From Hyphomicrobiales bacterium (GTDB taxonomy: Bacteria; Pseudomonadota; Alphaproteobacteria; Rhizobiales; Rhizobiaceae): a stretch of DNA of 64,000 bases. The stretch lies in NCBI GenBank assembly GCA_900469955.1, contig UBYX01000002.1, positions 184,806 through 248,805 on the forward strand, written 5' to 3'. Both the position numbers and the translations under genes were made by a program. Below are positions 18,727-28,607 of this stretch, in pieces; the stretch's first letter is position 1; the number at the start of each line of letters is the position of its first letter. The notes below the pieces were generated by a model that saw only the letters and a program-made list of their open reading frames with translations, did not search any database and was not told the DNA's origin.

Positions 18727-20049
18727 TCAGGCGCGGGCTGTGGCAACGGCTGCGGCGGATTTACCGTTCTTTTCGAGAACGGCTTCCGTGATGGAGTTTG
18801 GAATGCGCCGCGGCGTCTCGAACAGGCCGAGCAACGGCATGATGACGAGGAAGAAGCCGAAGTAGTAGAGAGTGCCGAGCTGGGAGTAACCGACGTAGTT
18901 GCCGGCGAGTTCGCCCTTGAACAGGAACGCCAGCAGTCCGCCGCCTTCTGCCGGCATGGCGCCGAGCCAGCCGAGCATGATGGCGTTGATGACGAAGAGC
19001 CAGAAGAACAGCTTGAACCACGGACGGTAGACGGCGGAGCGGACCTTCGACGTATCGAGCCAGGGCAGGAAGAACAGGATGATGATCGAGCCGAACATCA
19101 CCAGGACGCCGCCGAGCTTGGAGTCGATCGGGCCGACATTGAAGGTAATCGCGCGTAGCATCGCGTAGAACGGCAGGTAATACCATTCCGGAACGATATG
19201 GGCGGGCGTCTTCAACGGATCAGCCGGAATGTAGTTGTCCGGATGGCCGAGATAGTTCGGCATGTAGAAGATGAACCAGGCATAGACGATCAGGAAGACC
19301 GATACGCCTAGTGCGTCCTTCAGCGTCGCATAGGGCGTGAAGGCGACGGTATCCGTCTTGGTCTTCACTTCGACGCCGGTCGGGTTGGTCTGGCCGGTGA
19401 CGTGCAGCGCCCAGATATGCAGGACGACGACGCCTGCGATCATGAACGGCAGCAGGTAATGCAGCGAGAAGAAGCGGTTCAGCGTGGGCTGGTCGACCGC
19501 GAAACCGCCGAGCAGAAACTGCTGGATCCATTCGCCGACCAGCGGGAAGGCCGAGAAGAAACCGGTGATGACGGTCGCACCCCAGAAGGACATCTGGCCC
19601 CAGGGAAGCACGTAACCCATGAAGCCGGTTGCCATCATCAGGAGGTAGATGACGACGCCGAGGATCCAGAGGATTTCGCGGGGCGCCTTGTAGGAGCCGT
19701 AGTAGAGGCCGCGGGCAATGTGCAGATAGACGGCGATGAAGAAGAACGACGCGCCGTTGGCATGCATGTAGCGCAACAGCCAGCCGTGATTCACATCACG
19801 CATGATCTTTTCGACGGAATTGAAGGCAACCCCCGTCGAGGCGGCATAGTGCATCGCCAGCACCACGCCGGTAAGAATCTGCACGATCAGCATCACCGAC
19901 AGCATCGCGCCGAAGGTATATGCGTAGTTGAGATTGCGGGGAACGGGATAGGAAACGAAACTGTCATGGACCATGCGCGGCAGAGGAAGCCGCGAATCGA
20001 TCCACTTTTCGATGCCGGTCGATGGCTGGTATGTGGAATGACCGCTCAT
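18727..20049 (-). CDS. petB: Cytochrome b of the bc1 complex
   Basis: The 440-residue, eight-helix membrane subunit holds both b haems and the Qo and Qi quinone sites. Recognisable parts are [60 protein letters not shown] and the Qo-site PEWY within [18 protein letters not shown]. It lies between petA and petC, 14 and 28 bases apart, and is cotranscribed with them. Confidence 0.97.
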   Translation of the reverse strand: MSGHSTYQPSTGIEKWIDSRLPLPRMVHDSFVSYPVPRNLNYAYTFGAMLSVMLIVQILTGVVLAMHYAASTGVAFNSVEKIMRDVNHGWLLRYMHANGASFFFIAVYLHIARGLYYGSYKAPREILWILGVVIYLLMMATGFMGYVLPWGQMSFWGATVITGFFSAFPLVGEWIQQFLLGGFAVDQPTLNRFFSLHYLLPFMIAGVVVLHIWALHVTGQTNPTGVEVKTKTDTVAFTPYATLKDALGVSVFLIVYAWFIFYMPNYLGHPDNYIPADPLKTPAHIVPEWYYLPFYAMLRAITFNVGPIDSKLGGVLVMFGSIIILFFLPWLDTSKVRSAVYRPWFKLFFWLFVINAIMLGWLGAMPAEGGGLLAFLFKGELAGNYVGYSQLGTLYYFGFFLVIMPLLGLFETPRRIPNSITEAVLEKNGKSAAAVATARA

Positions 20050-20063
20050 AAGTATTTATCCCC

Positions 20064-20642
20064 TCACCCGATCTGGATCACTGTGTCGGACGTAAACGCG
20101 AAAGTCGGAATGGCAAGGTTCTGCGGCGCGGGACCTTTGCGAATACGGCCCGCCGTATCATAGTGCGAGCCATGGCAGGGACAGAACCATCCGCCGAAAT
20201 CGCCGGCCTGGCCGAGCGGAACGCAGCCGAGATGCGTGCAGGAACCGATCATGACGATCCAGTTTTCCTTGCCTTCGCCAGCCGAACGGTCGACTGCCGT
20301 CGCCTCGGCATTGGCCGGAAGGTTGGCGTTGCGCGCGACGGGATCCTTCAGATCACCCAAAGCGACGGCATTCGCCTCTTCCACTTCCTTAGGTGTGCGG
20401 TTGCGGATGAAGACCGGCTTGCCGCGCCATTTGACGGTCAAGGACATGCCCGGCTCGACCGCTCCGACATTCACCTCGATCGAAGCCAGCGCGAGCGTCG
20501 AAGCGTCCGGACGCATCTGATCGATGAAAGGCCAAGCGACCGCTGCCGCGCCGACAGCGCCGGCCATGCCGGTCGTCAGATAAAGGAAATCACGGCGCGT
20601 AGGCTCGCCTAGTGTTTCGCTATGTGTCTCGTGTTCGCTCAC
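20064..20642 (-). CDS. petA: Rieske iron-sulfur subunit of the bc1 complex
   Basis: The 192-residue subunit carries a [2Fe-2S] cluster bound by CTHLGC and CPCHGSH. It has a twin-arginine-type N-terminus ([23 protein letters not shown]), expected because Rieske proteins go through the Tat system folded. It is the first gene of petABC. The start is a GTG at 20642 behind AGAAGGAAG; the following MSEHETH is typical. About 400 noncoding bases lie upstream. Confidence 0.96.
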   Translation of the reverse strand: MSEHETHSETLGEPTRRDFLYLTTGMAGAVGAAAVAWPFIDQMRPDASTLALASIEVNVGAVEPGMSLTVKWRGKPVFIRNRTPKEVEEANAVALGDLKDPVARNANLPANAEATAVDRSAGEGKENWIVMIGSCTHLGCVPLGQAGDFGGWFCPCHGSHYDTAGRIRKGPAPQNLAIPTFAFTSDTVIQIG

Positions 20643-21045
20643 GGCTCAATCTTCCTTCTCACGCAATTCGCGAAAACCGCATTGCCCCCGCTCCAGACGA
20701 ATCTTGGTTGAACACAATTCGAACATAGATTCCCCCGGCAATCCGGCGCGTTCTATGCTTGATCGCAAAATATGTCCAGCCTTGGCAAGTGCCGCAAGCC
20801 AGTTTGTCGCGGGAAAACTGAAGGGTTGCGGCCATCCGGTAACGCGGCCACAACGAGCCTTCCAAGCGGGATGATGAGCCGATACCGAGCGCTTCCAAAT
20901 CTCTGGAAAGTCTGCGCTTCCCTGTGGGCGGCCCCAATTTTGCCGCGCTCGCCGTTAACCGCTTCGGGCATACCGCATTGCAACAATTCGGAGGGCGTGA
21001 TAGGCGAACCGCACGGCGAAAGGCTGCCGCTCCGGACAGACCTGA
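20643..21045. other. Noncoding divergent region between petA and the EEP gene
   Basis: This 403-base stretch separates two diverging genes and presumably holds both promoters. It shows open frames on the minus strand, but these have Cys/Arg-rich shadow-like composition and no good ribosome site. I found no tRNA, hairpin terminator or clear regulator box in it. Confidence 0.5.
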
Positions 21046-21990
21046 ATGAGACAAGCATTATCGGTTGCCATCTGCGTCATCGTGTCGCTTGTGCTCGCCG
21101 CAATCGCTACCCGTTACATCCATCCTCACTGGACTTTAGCAACGCTCTACAGCCTGCAGCTGCATGCGGCAGCCGCCTGCATCGTCGCCATGGTCGTTGC
21201 ACTTGCGGTGAAGCGGCACTTCCTCGTCTGGTTTCTGTTTGCCGCCTCTCTTCTGTTTACCGGCCACGCGGTGCTGATGGGCCGCGAGTTCGCCGCACCG
21301 GTAACAGCCGAGGAAGCTCAGGCGCCGACGTTCCGCCTCCTCTCCTTCAACATCCTCAACGACAACTATGAAAACGCCCCAAGCGTTGTCCGCGCCATTG
21401 CCGGGTCCGGCGCCGATCTGGTCAACATCATGGAGGCGGCACCGCTGCGCGTCCACCTGGATGAACTGGCGAAGACATATCCCTATCGGGTCGGCTGCGG
21501 CGTCATCATCCCGTTCTGCGATCAGCTGATGCTTTCAAAGACGCCGATCGAAACGCCGATCGTGCGCAGCCTCAGCGAGATCTTCCCCTCGCGCTTCATT
21601 CTTGCGAAAGTCGCCGTCGCCGGCCGGTCCATCAACCTCGTCGGGATCCACACGACAAAGCCCTATTTCGACAATTTTCATTCGCTGGAACTGATCCGCG
21701 CCGCACTGGCGATTTCGGAAGCCGATGGCCCCCTCCTGGTATCGGGCGATTTCAACGCATCCAGCCTCGCGCCGAACATGCGGCGTTTCCTGAGCCTGAC
21801 CGAGCTCAAGACGGCGGAATGGGAGCCGGCGACATGGCCCATCCGGGCGGGCGCATTCGGCGTCCCCATCGATCATGTCTACGCGCGGGCGCCCTTGAAG
21901 ATAAAGTCGCTGACGCGGCTTGCCGATACGCATGGATCGAACCACTACGGGTTGATGGCCGAGATTGCGATTACCGGCGCAGCTCCCTGA
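21046..21990 (+). CDS. Membrane-anchored endonuclease/exonuclease/phosphatase family protein
   Basis: The 314-residue protein has three N-terminal membrane helices (about 5-25, 33-53, 62-82) and a DNase I-like EEP domain (about 98-312). Conserved motifs are LSFNILNDN, VNIMEAAP, GDFNAS and PIDHVYAR. The terminal SDH motif reads SNH (GSNHYGL), an Asp-to-Asn change in the pair that orients the catalytic histidine. The domain probably faces the periplasm. The substrate is unknown; EEP proteins cleave nucleic acids, phosphoinositides or sphingolipids. Confidence 0.87.
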   Translation: MRQALSVAICVIVSLVLAAIATRYIHPHWTLATLYSLQLHAAAACIVAMVVALAVKRHFLVWFLFAASLLFTGHAVLMGREFAAPVTAEEAQAPTFRLLSFNILNDNYENAPSVVRAIAGSGADLVNIMEAAPLRVHLDELAKTYPYRVGCGVIIPFCDQLMLSKTPIETPIVRSLSEIFPSRFILAKVAVAGRSINLVGIHTTKPYFDNFHSLELIRAALAISEADGPLLVSGDFNASSLAPNMRRFLSLTELKTAEWEPATWPIRAGAFGVPIDHVYARAPLKIKSLTRLADTHGSNHYGLMAEIAITGAAP

Positions 21991-21993
21991 AGC

Positions 21994-23859
21994 CTACTGG
22001 GCCGCATCGGCTGCCAGAAAACCGCCCGACTGACGCGCCCAGAGCTCGGCATAGAGGCCTCCGCGGCCGATGAGCTGGCTGTGCGTGCCTTCCTCGATGA
22101 TCCGTCCCTTGTCCATGACAATCAGCCGGTCGAGTGCCGCGATCGTCGAGAGCCGGTGGGCGATTGCCATGACCGTCTTGCCGTGCATGAGCCGTTGGAG
22201 ATTTGACTGGATTGCGGCTTCGACCTCGGAATCGAGCGCAGAGGTCGCCTCGTCCAGCACCAGGATCGGCGCGTCCTTCAACATCACCCGGGCAATGGCG
22301 ATCCGCTGCCGCTGACCGCCCGAAAGCTTCACGCCGCGCTCGCCCACATGTGCGTCGAAGCCCCTGCGTCCGCGTTGATCCTCCAGTGCCGCGATGAACG
22401 TATCGGCTTCGGCCTTGCGCGCCGCCTCGATCAACTGGTCCTGGGTCGCGTTCGGCCGGCCGAACAGAATGTTGTCGCGGATCGAGCGGTGCAGCAGCGA
22501 AGTATCCTGCGTCACCATACCGATCTGCGCCCGAAGCGACTCCTGCACCACTTGGGCGATGTCCTGGCCGTCGATGAGGATGCGCCCCCCTTCGAGGTCG
22601 TAGAAGCGCAGGAGAATATTGACGAGTGTCGACTTGCCGGCGCCGGAGCGCCCGACGATGCCGATCTTTTCCCCCGGCCGGATCGTCAGTGACAGGTTGT
22701 CGATCACGCCTCTCGCCCTGCCATAGTGGAAGCTGACGTTCTCGAACCGGATTTCCGGCCGCTTGACGACAAGTTCGGCGGCGTCCGGCGCATCGACGAG
22801 ACCGATCGGCTGCGAGATGAGTTCGGCCGAGTTCTGGATCGTGCCGATATTGCGCATGATACTGTTCAGCTGTGTCATCAGCCGGCCGAGCAGGAAGTTC
22901 AGCCGCAGCATCAGCGCCAGCGTAAAGGCGACAGCGCCGGAGCTGATCAGCCCCGACAGCCAGAGATGCACGCTCATCGCGGCCATGGTGACGATCATCG
23001 TTCCGGAAAGGAAAGCCATAGAGGCTCGCACGCTGGTGAGCAGGCGAGTGAAGGCGATGATCGTCTCCTGGAAAGTCTCGAAACCGGACCGCATGTAGCG
23101 GTCGTTGGCCTCGTCGCGGCCGAAGAGGCGAAGCGTCTGGATGTTCGAATAGGCATCCACCATTCTTCCGCTGATCATCGAACCGGCCTCGGCAGATGCC
23201 TTGGAATGCTCGCGGATACGTGGCACGAAATATCTTGCAAGCACGGCAAAGATGGTAAGCCAGGCGACCACGACGACAGCCAGCCGCCAGTCCAGTTGCG
23301 CAACCAGGGCAATCGTCGAGACCGAATAGATGCCGACGAACCAGACGCTTTCCATGAAGGACGTCAGCACGTCCCCTGTTGCCTGACCCGCCGACCAGAC
23401 CTTGGTGACGATCCGGCCGGAAAAATCGTTCTGGAAGAAGCTCAGAGACTGGCGCGAAACGTGAATATACGATTGCCAGCGCACCAGGTTGTAGAAACCG
23501 GGCGTAATGATCTGCTGGTCGACCAACGCTGTAAACAGCCCGATCAGGAAGCGGCCGATGAAGACGACCAGCGCCATGGCGACGAGTTCGGTTCCGTGTT
23601 CGGAAAAGAGGCCGGACCATCCGTCGGCGGGTTTGGCCGTATCGAGAATATCGACCAGCCGGCCCACATACCAGAACATCGCCGCTTCGACGCCTGCGGC
23701 AAGACCGCCGAGCACCAGCATGGCGAAGAAGGGAAGCTTGGCCTGGCGGACATAAAACCAGACGAAGCCGACGAGGCCGACGGGCGGCCTCAGGTCGTCC
23801 CGCCTCTCGAACGGCTTGATCCAGTTTTCGAAAGTGCGGAAGACCGATTTCAGCATCAT
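21994..23859 (-). CDS. ABC exporter half-transporter (membrane domain plus ATPase), first
   Basis: The 621-residue protein fuses a six-helix membrane domain (about 25-330) to an ATPase domain (about 370-605). Walker A (GRSGAGKST), signature LSGGQ and Walker B with DEATSALD are intact, so it should hydrolyse ATP. It is a multidrug/lipid exporter type; the substrate is unknown. The start is the ATG pair at 23856-23859; an upstream GTG at 23910 has no ribosome site. It follows a homologous gene by about 110 bases on the same strand, so the two may form a heterodimer. Confidence 0.93.
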   Translation of the reverse strand: MMLKSVFRTFENWIKPFERRDDLRPPVGLVGFVWFYVRQAKLPFFAMLVLGGLAAGVEAAMFWYVGRLVDILDTAKPADGWSGLFSEHGTELVAMALVVFIGRFLIGLFTALVDQQIITPGFYNLVRWQSYIHVSRQSLSFFQNDFSGRIVTKVWSAGQATGDVLTSFMESVWFVGIYSVSTIALVAQLDWRLAVVVVAWLTIFAVLARYFVPRIREHSKASAEAGSMISGRMVDAYSNIQTLRLFGRDEANDRYMRSGFETFQETIIAFTRLLTSVRASMAFLSGTMIVTMAAMSVHLWLSGLISSGAVAFTLALMLRLNFLLGRLMTQLNSIMRNIGTIQNSAELISQPIGLVDAPDAAELVVKRPEIRFENVSFHYGRARGVIDNLSLTIRPGEKIGIVGRSGAGKSTLVNILLRFYDLEGGRILIDGQDIAQVVQESLRAQIGMVTQDTSLLHRSIRDNILFGRPNATQDQLIEAARKAEADTFIAALEDQRGRRGFDAHVGERGVKLSGGQRQRIAIARVMLKDAPILVLDEATSALDSEVEAAIQSNLQRLMHGKTVMAIAHRLSTIAALDRLIVMDKGRIIEEGTHSQLIGRGGLYAELWARQSGGFLAADAAQ

Positions 23860-23968
23860 CCCGATATAGGCGGATTCCCGCTCCCGGCAAAGCGAAAGCC
23901 ATGCGGACACCGCTTACATTTTCGTAATCTCGGCGACGCTGAACGGTGACTGAAGGGGAAGCGGCGGA

Positions 23969-25822
23969 TTACTCCGCCGCCTCCTCTTCCACAGCATGGT
24001 CTCCGAGGAAGCCGCCGGACTGGCGATTCCAGAGGTCGGCATAGATGCCGCCGGATGCAACCAGTTCCTGATGCGTCCCGGTCTGCACGATCCGGCCTCG
24101 GTCGAGCACGATCAGCCGGTCCATCTCCGTCAATGTCGAGAGACGGTGCGCGATCGCGATCACCGTCTTGCCTTCCATCAGCGCGAAGAGGTTTTCCTGG
24201 ATCGCCGCTTCGACTTCGGAGTCGAGCGCCGAAGTCGCCTCGTCGAGCACCAGGATCGGCGCATCCTTCAGGAAGACGCGGGCGATCGCGATACGCTGGC
24301 GCTGGCCACCCGAGAGTTTCACGCCGCGCTCACCGACATGCGCTTCGAGCCCCTGGCGCCCCTGCATGTCGGAGAGACCTTCGATGAAGTCCCAGGCATT
24401 CGCCCGCTTGGCCGCCTCGATGATATCAGCATCGCTCACCTCCGGCTTGCCATAGGCGATGTTGTCGCGGATCGACCGGTGCAGAAGCGAGGTATCCTGG
24501 GTCACGACGCCGATCAGCGAGCGCAGGCTGTCCTGCGTGACCGCAGAGATATCCTGACCGTCAACCGTGATGCGGCCGCCCTCCAGATCATAGAACCGGA
24601 GAAGCAGGTTCATCAGCGTCGTCTTGCCGGCGCCTGAACGGCCGACGAGGCCGACCTTCTGCCCCGCCGGGATATCCAGCGTCAGGCCATCGATCACGCC
24701 CTTGCCCTTGCCGTAGTGGAACCGAACATTTTCGTAACGGATATGCCCCTTCTTCGCGGCAAGCCGGGCGGCCTCCTGCTGGTCGACGACGTCATGCGGC
24801 TTCGTCATCATCGACATGCCGTCGTAAACGGTGCCGATGTTTTCGAAGAGTGCGGAAACCTCCCACATCACCCATTGCGACATGCCGTTGATGCGCATGG
24901 CAAGGCCGATGGCGATCGCGATGGCGCCGATCGAAATGGCGCTGTCCAGCCAAAACCAGATCGACAGGCCGCCGACGACGAACAGAGCCGCACAGTTGTA
25001 GAAGTAGACGAGCGCCTGGAAGCCGGTCACCTTACGCATCTGCGCGTGTACGGTCTTGAGGAAGATATCCATCGCATCGCGCGCATAGGCCTCCTCGCGG
25101 CCCGCATGCGAGAACAGCTTCACCGTCGCGATATTGGTATAGCTGTCCACCACGCGGCCGGTCATCATCGACCGGGCATCCGCCTGTTCGGCCGAGATCT
25201 TTCTCAGGCGAGGCACGTAATAGGCGACCGTCAGCGAATAGACGAGGATCCACAAGACGAGCGGTGCCGCCAGACGCAGGTCGGCCGAGGCCACCACCGC
25301 GATCATCGAAACGAAATAGGTGACGACATAGACGAACACGTCGAGCACTTTCATCACCGTTTCGCGGATCGCCAGCGAGGTCTGCATCACCTTGGTCGAG
25401 ACGCGACCGGCGAACTCGTTGGCAAAGAAGGTCATCGAGTGCCTGAGCAGGAAGCGGTGCATCTGCCAGCGGGCGATCATCGGGAAATTGCCCATCAGGA
25501 TCTGGTGCATGATCAGCGAGTTGAACCCGGCGATCAGCGGCAGCGCGATCAGGACGACGAAGGCCATGAAGACGAGCTTCATCCCTTCTTTCTGAAGGAA
25601 GGTCGTCCGGTCGGCATTCGACAGCCAGTCGACGATGTCGCCCAGGAACTGGAAGAGCATCACCTCGCCGATCGCGATCAGCATCGTGCAGGTCGACATG
25701 ATGACGACCCACGGCCATACCGGCTTGGTATAGTGCCATAGGAAGGCCAGGAGGCCGGAGGGCGGCAAGCTGGGCGTTTCATCCGGATAGGGATTGATGC
25801 GCCGTTCGAACCACGAGAACAT
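23969..25822 (-). CDS. ABC exporter half-transporter (membrane domain plus ATPase), second
   Basis: The 617-residue protein has the same layout as its neighbour: six membrane helices (about 25-330), then the ATPase (about 365-600) with GRSGAGKTT, LSGGQ and DEATSALD. It ends in an acidic tail (AVEEEAAE). The two differ most in the membrane domain, as expected if each contributes half of a substrate path. CGGAGC stands 8 bases before the ATG at 25822. The role is export of an unknown hydrophobic compound by family inference. Confidence 0.93.
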   Translation of the reverse strand: MFSWFERRINPYPDETPSLPPSGLLAFLWHYTKPVWPWVVIMSTCTMLIAIGEVMLFQFLGDIVDWLSNADRTTFLQKEGMKLVFMAFVVLIALPLIAGFNSLIMHQILMGNFPMIARWQMHRFLLRHSMTFFANEFAGRVSTKVMQTSLAIRETVMKVLDVFVYVVTYFVSMIAVVASADLRLAAPLVLWILVYSLTVAYYVPRLRKISAEQADARSMMTGRVVDSYTNIATVKLFSHAGREEAYARDAMDIFLKTVHAQMRKVTGFQALVYFYNCAALFVVGGLSIWFWLDSAISIGAIAIAIGLAMRINGMSQWVMWEVSALFENIGTVYDGMSMMTKPHDVVDQQEAARLAAKKGHIRYENVRFHYGKGKGVIDGLTLDIPAGQKVGLVGRSGAGKTTLMNLLLRFYDLEGGRITVDGQDISAVTQDSLRSLIGVVTQDTSLLHRSIRDNIAYGKPEVSDADIIEAAKRANAWDFIEGLSDMQGRQGLEAHVGERGVKLSGGQRQRIAIARVFLKDAPILVLDEATSALDSEVEAAIQENLFALMEGKTVIAIAHRLSTLTEMDRLIVLDRGRIVQTGTHQELVASGGIYADLWNRQSGGFLGDHAVEEEAAE

Positions 25823-26206
25823 GAAAAAAGCTCCGTAAATCGGACTGCCGTCGTGCCCGGCGGAAGCAATGCGGACCAAGGGGCGGACGGTGAAATTCAG
25901 GACAGCGCGGCCTTATGCTGGCCACGTAACGGATCAGAGAGGGAAAAGTTTGCGAGAAACCGCGAAACGCCTAGGCCAGACGAATAATGATCTGGCTGCC
26001 GAGGCGCGAGAGCACGGTCATATCCATGTAGGCCTCCGTCGGCTGGCGTTGAAATGCGAGTTTCTTCTATCCCGTCCGCGACAATTTGGAAAGGGTAAAT
26101 CGACACGAACATTACCTCCGCAGCTTTCATGTTGCCTGATCGTCACAGCCATCCCGAGCACTGAAAACCCTTGTGTCCGATTGCCGGTTTCCCGTAAGCA
26201 CCTCAC
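25823..26206. other. Noncoding divergent region before trmL
   Basis: This 384-base stretch separates the second ABC gene (minus strand) from trmL (plus strand). The only open frame of any size (minus strand, 25897-26130) has no ribosome site and no recognisable family, so I call no gene. It presumably carries two promoters. Confidence 0.5.
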
Positions 26207-26668
26207 ATGACCATGTTGCGCATCGCCCTTTACCAGCCCGATATCGCCGGCAATACCGGCACGATCCTCAGGCTCGCCGCCTGCCTCGGCCTCGGTGTCG
26301 ACATCATCGAGCCCGCCGGCTTCGACATTTCCGATCGCAACCTCAAACGCTCCGGCATGGATTATCTGGCAAGCGTCGCGCTTCAGCGCCACGTCAACTG
26401 GCAGCGCTTCGACGAATGGCGAAAGGACGGCGGTCGCCGCCTCGTCCTTGCCTCCACCAAGGCCGCCCTGCCCTATACACGTCTTGCCTTTCAGCCGGGC
26501 GACATCCTCCTCTTCGGCCGGGAAAGTGCCGGGGTGCCCGATCACGTGCACGAGGCGGCAGAAGCGCGTATCCTGATCCCCATGATCGAGGGGCAGCGTT
26601 CGATCAATGTCGCCATGTCGGCGGCAATGATCGCCGGCGAGGCGCTCCGCCAGATTAGCTGGAACTAA
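26207..26668 (+). CDS. trmL: tRNA (cytidine(34)-2'-O)-methyltransferase
   Basis: The 153-residue SPOUT methyltransferase modifies the wobble base of tRNA-Leu. SPOUT motifs are YQPDIAGNTGTILRLAAC near the N-terminus, LLFGRESAGVPDHVH, and the knot ending IPMIEGQRSINVAMSAAMIAGEALRQ. The length is standard for TrmL. A second ATG (MLRIALYQPD) lies 6 bases downstream of the ATG at 26207 and could be the true start. Confidence 0.95.
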   Translation: MTMLRIALYQPDIAGNTGTILRLAACLGLGVDIIEPAGFDISDRNLKRSGMDYLASVALQRHVNWQRFDEWRKDGGRRLVLASTKAALPYTRLAFQPGDILLFGRESAGVPDHVHEAAEARILIPMIEGQRSINVAMSAAMIAGEALRQISWN

Positions 26669-26804
26669 TCCTACACAATTATAGTCATATACTGTCGCGA
26701 ACGGCACTGTGCGCAGGCGTGCGGCCGGCCTATATTCATTAGCCGGCAACCTATAATTCCCGTCCGCTCGCGTCGCCGGCCGCCGGGGACCACGGAGCAC
26801 CCGC

Positions 26805-28457
26805 ATGCAATCGACGATCGTCATCATCAACCTCCTCGGCGCAGTCTCACTGTTGCTGTTCGGCCTGGCGCAGGTGAAGGATGGCGTGACCAGAGCATTC
26901 GGCACCCGGCTCCGCGCCGGACTTGCCACGGGCACCCGCAGCGGCTGGCGATCTTTCGTCTCCGGCCTTGTCGCCACCATCGCGCTCCAGAGTTCTACAG
27001 CGACCGCCCTCACCGTCGCCTCGTTCGCGGACCGCAATCTGATCCGCCCGCGAATGGCCCAGATCGTGCTGCTAGGCGCCAATATCGGCACCGCCGTGAC
27101 CGCATGGCTGGTCGCCACCGGCATCGCGTGGCTTTCGCCGCTCGTCATTCTCATCGGTCTCGTTCTCCATCGTGGCCGCTCCGGCACACGGCAAGGCGCC
27201 GGTACGGCGCTGATCGGTGTCGGCCTGATGCTGCTGTCTCTGCAGTTGCTTGGCCTGGCGACTGAACCGATGCGCCAGTCGCCCGCGCTTGCCGCGTTCA
27301 TCGGCCTGCTCGACGACGCCTGGCCGGTCGCACTTGTCGTTTCCGCAGCGCTCGCCTTCGTCTCGTCCTCCAGCCTGGCCGTGATCGTGCTGATCCTGTC
27401 GCTAGCCTCGACCGGCATCCTTTCGACGGGGCTGGTCATCGTGCTGGTGCTTGGCGCAAATCTGGGCGGCGCCATTCCGCCGGTGGTCGCAACGCTCTCC
27501 GGGCCGGCCCCCGCCCGGCGCATTACGCTCGGAAATCTGATCGTGCGGGGCATCGGCTGCGCCATCGCGCTGCCACTCGCGGGTTTCGGCGCCGAGATCA
27601 TGCAATCGCTGCCGCTTTCGCCAGAAAAGCTGCCGGTTGACGCGCATCTCGCCTTCAACATCCTTCTGACGCTCGTCGCCTGGCCCTTTTCAGGGCTTTT
27701 ATCCGACATGACGGCCCGCCTTGTCGCGGCGGATCCGGAAGCCGAAAGCGGCCCGCGCTTCCTTGACCCTCAGGCGCTCGGAAATCCCGTCATGGCGCTC
27801 GCCAACGCCACCCGGGAAGTGCTCAGCGTAGGTGACGCGATCGAGCGGATGCTGATCCGCGCCCAGAACGCCTTCAAGCACAACGACCTTGCGCCGCTTG
27901 CGGAAGTTGCCGCGCTGGAGCAGCGTGTCGACAGCCTCCAGCAGGAGGTGAAGATCTACCTGTCGAAGCTCGGTCGACAGAGCCTCGATGCCGAGGGCGC
28001 GCGCCGTTCGATCGCCATCCTCGACTACGCCATCAACCTCGAACATATCGGCGATATCATCGAGAAGGGCCTCTGCGAGCAGGTGCGCAAGAAAGTCTCG
28101 AACGGCCTGAAATTTTCCGACGACGGCTATCAGGAGCTGGAAAGCCTCTTCAACCTGACCATCGACAATCTGCGCGCGGCCCAGACCATCTTCGTGACGG
28201 GCGACTTCAAGCTCGCCCGCCAGCTGATGGAGATCAAGGTCGATGTCCGCCGCCTCGAGAAGCGATCTGCGGAACGCCACCTTGAGCGTCTTCGCGATGG
28301 CAGGATGGAAAGCCTTCAGACCAGTTCGCTGCATCTCGACCTGCTGCGCGATCTCAAGCGTATCAACGCCCACATCGTTTCCGTCGCGCATCCGATCCTC
28401 GACGACAGCGGCGTACTGATCGAAAGCCGCCTTCGCCTCGTCGAGCCGCACAGCTGA
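26805..28457 (+). CDS. Na+/phosphate cotransporter family protein with PhoU-like tail
   Basis: The 550-residue protein combines two Na/Pi-cotransporter repeats in about eight membrane helices (about 5-310) with a cytoplasmic PhoU-like helical domain (about 340-540). The repeat signature ALQSSTATALT and the matching VSSSSLAVIVL are visible. Such YjbB/NptA-type proteins move inorganic phosphate, often as exporters. The start follows ACGGAGCA at the ATG 26805. Its 3' third lies opposite a SoxR-type promoter that fires leftward from about 28562. Confidence 0.93.
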   Translation: MQSTIVIINLLGAVSLLLFGLAQVKDGVTRAFGTRLRAGLATGTRSGWRSFVSGLVATIALQSSTATALTVASFADRNLIRPRMAQIVLLGANIGTAVTAWLVATGIAWLSPLVILIGLVLHRGRSGTRQGAGTALIGVGLMLLSLQLLGLATEPMRQSPALAAFIGLLDDAWPVALVVSAALAFVSSSSLAVIVLILSLASTGILSTGLVIVLVLGANLGGAIPPVVATLSGPAPARRITLGNLIVRGIGCAIALPLAGFGAEIMQSLPLSPEKLPVDAHLAFNILLTLVAWPFSGLLSDMTARLVAADPEAESGPRFLDPQALGNPVMALANATREVLSVGDAIERMLIRAQNAFKHNDLAPLAEVAALEQRVDSLQQEVKIYLSKLGRQSLDAEGARRSIAILDYAINLEHIGDIIEKGLCEQVRKKVSNGLKFSDDGYQELESLFNLTIDNLRAAQTIFVTGDFKLARQLMEIKVDVRRLEKRSAERHLERLRDGRMESLQTSSLHLDLLRDLKRINAHIVSVAHPILDDSGVLIESRLRLVEPHS

Positions 28458-28568
28458 GCCGTCAAAAGCGTCGGCCCGAACAGCCGAGGTCTCGTGCGGC
28501 GGCGGAGATAAGGTGGTCTTTACCGTCATCGGACGATGCTCCCGGGGTTTCGCGTCATAGGAGCACCT

Positions 28569-28599
28569 GCTATAAAACCTCAAGTAATATTGAGGTCAA
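28569..28599 (-). promoter_or_regulatory. SoxR operator within a leftward 19-bp-spaced promoter
   Basis: CCTCAAGTAATATTGAGG (28578-28595) matches the SoxR operator of E. coli soxS in both arms (CCTCAAGT...TTGAGG). On the minus strand it sits between TTGACC (28599-28594) and TATAGC (28574-28569), 19 bases apart, the long spacer characteristic of MerR-family activated promoters. The promoter therefore points away from soxR, whose ATG is at 28608. Confidence 0.88.
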
Positions 28600-28607
28600 T
28601 AGCCGTA

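Noticed and set aside
22726..23949. Plus-strand frame of 407 codons opposite the first ABC transporter
   Set aside because: Shadow of the ABC gene, whose Walker A, signature and Walker B motifs are intact.
26018..27709. Very long minus-strand open frame (563 codons) opposite trmL and the Na/Pi cotransporter
   Set aside because: It overlaps two well-supported genes, is rich in Arg, Pro, Ala, Ser and Thr, and has no ribosome site. It is the mirror of GC-rich codon use.
27699..28529. Minus-strand frame starting at an ATG with GGGAG upstream, just downstream of the SoxR promoter
   Set aside because: Most of it is the exact antisense of the cotransporter, and the composition looks like a shadow. 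I report the promoter as a finding but do not call this a gene.
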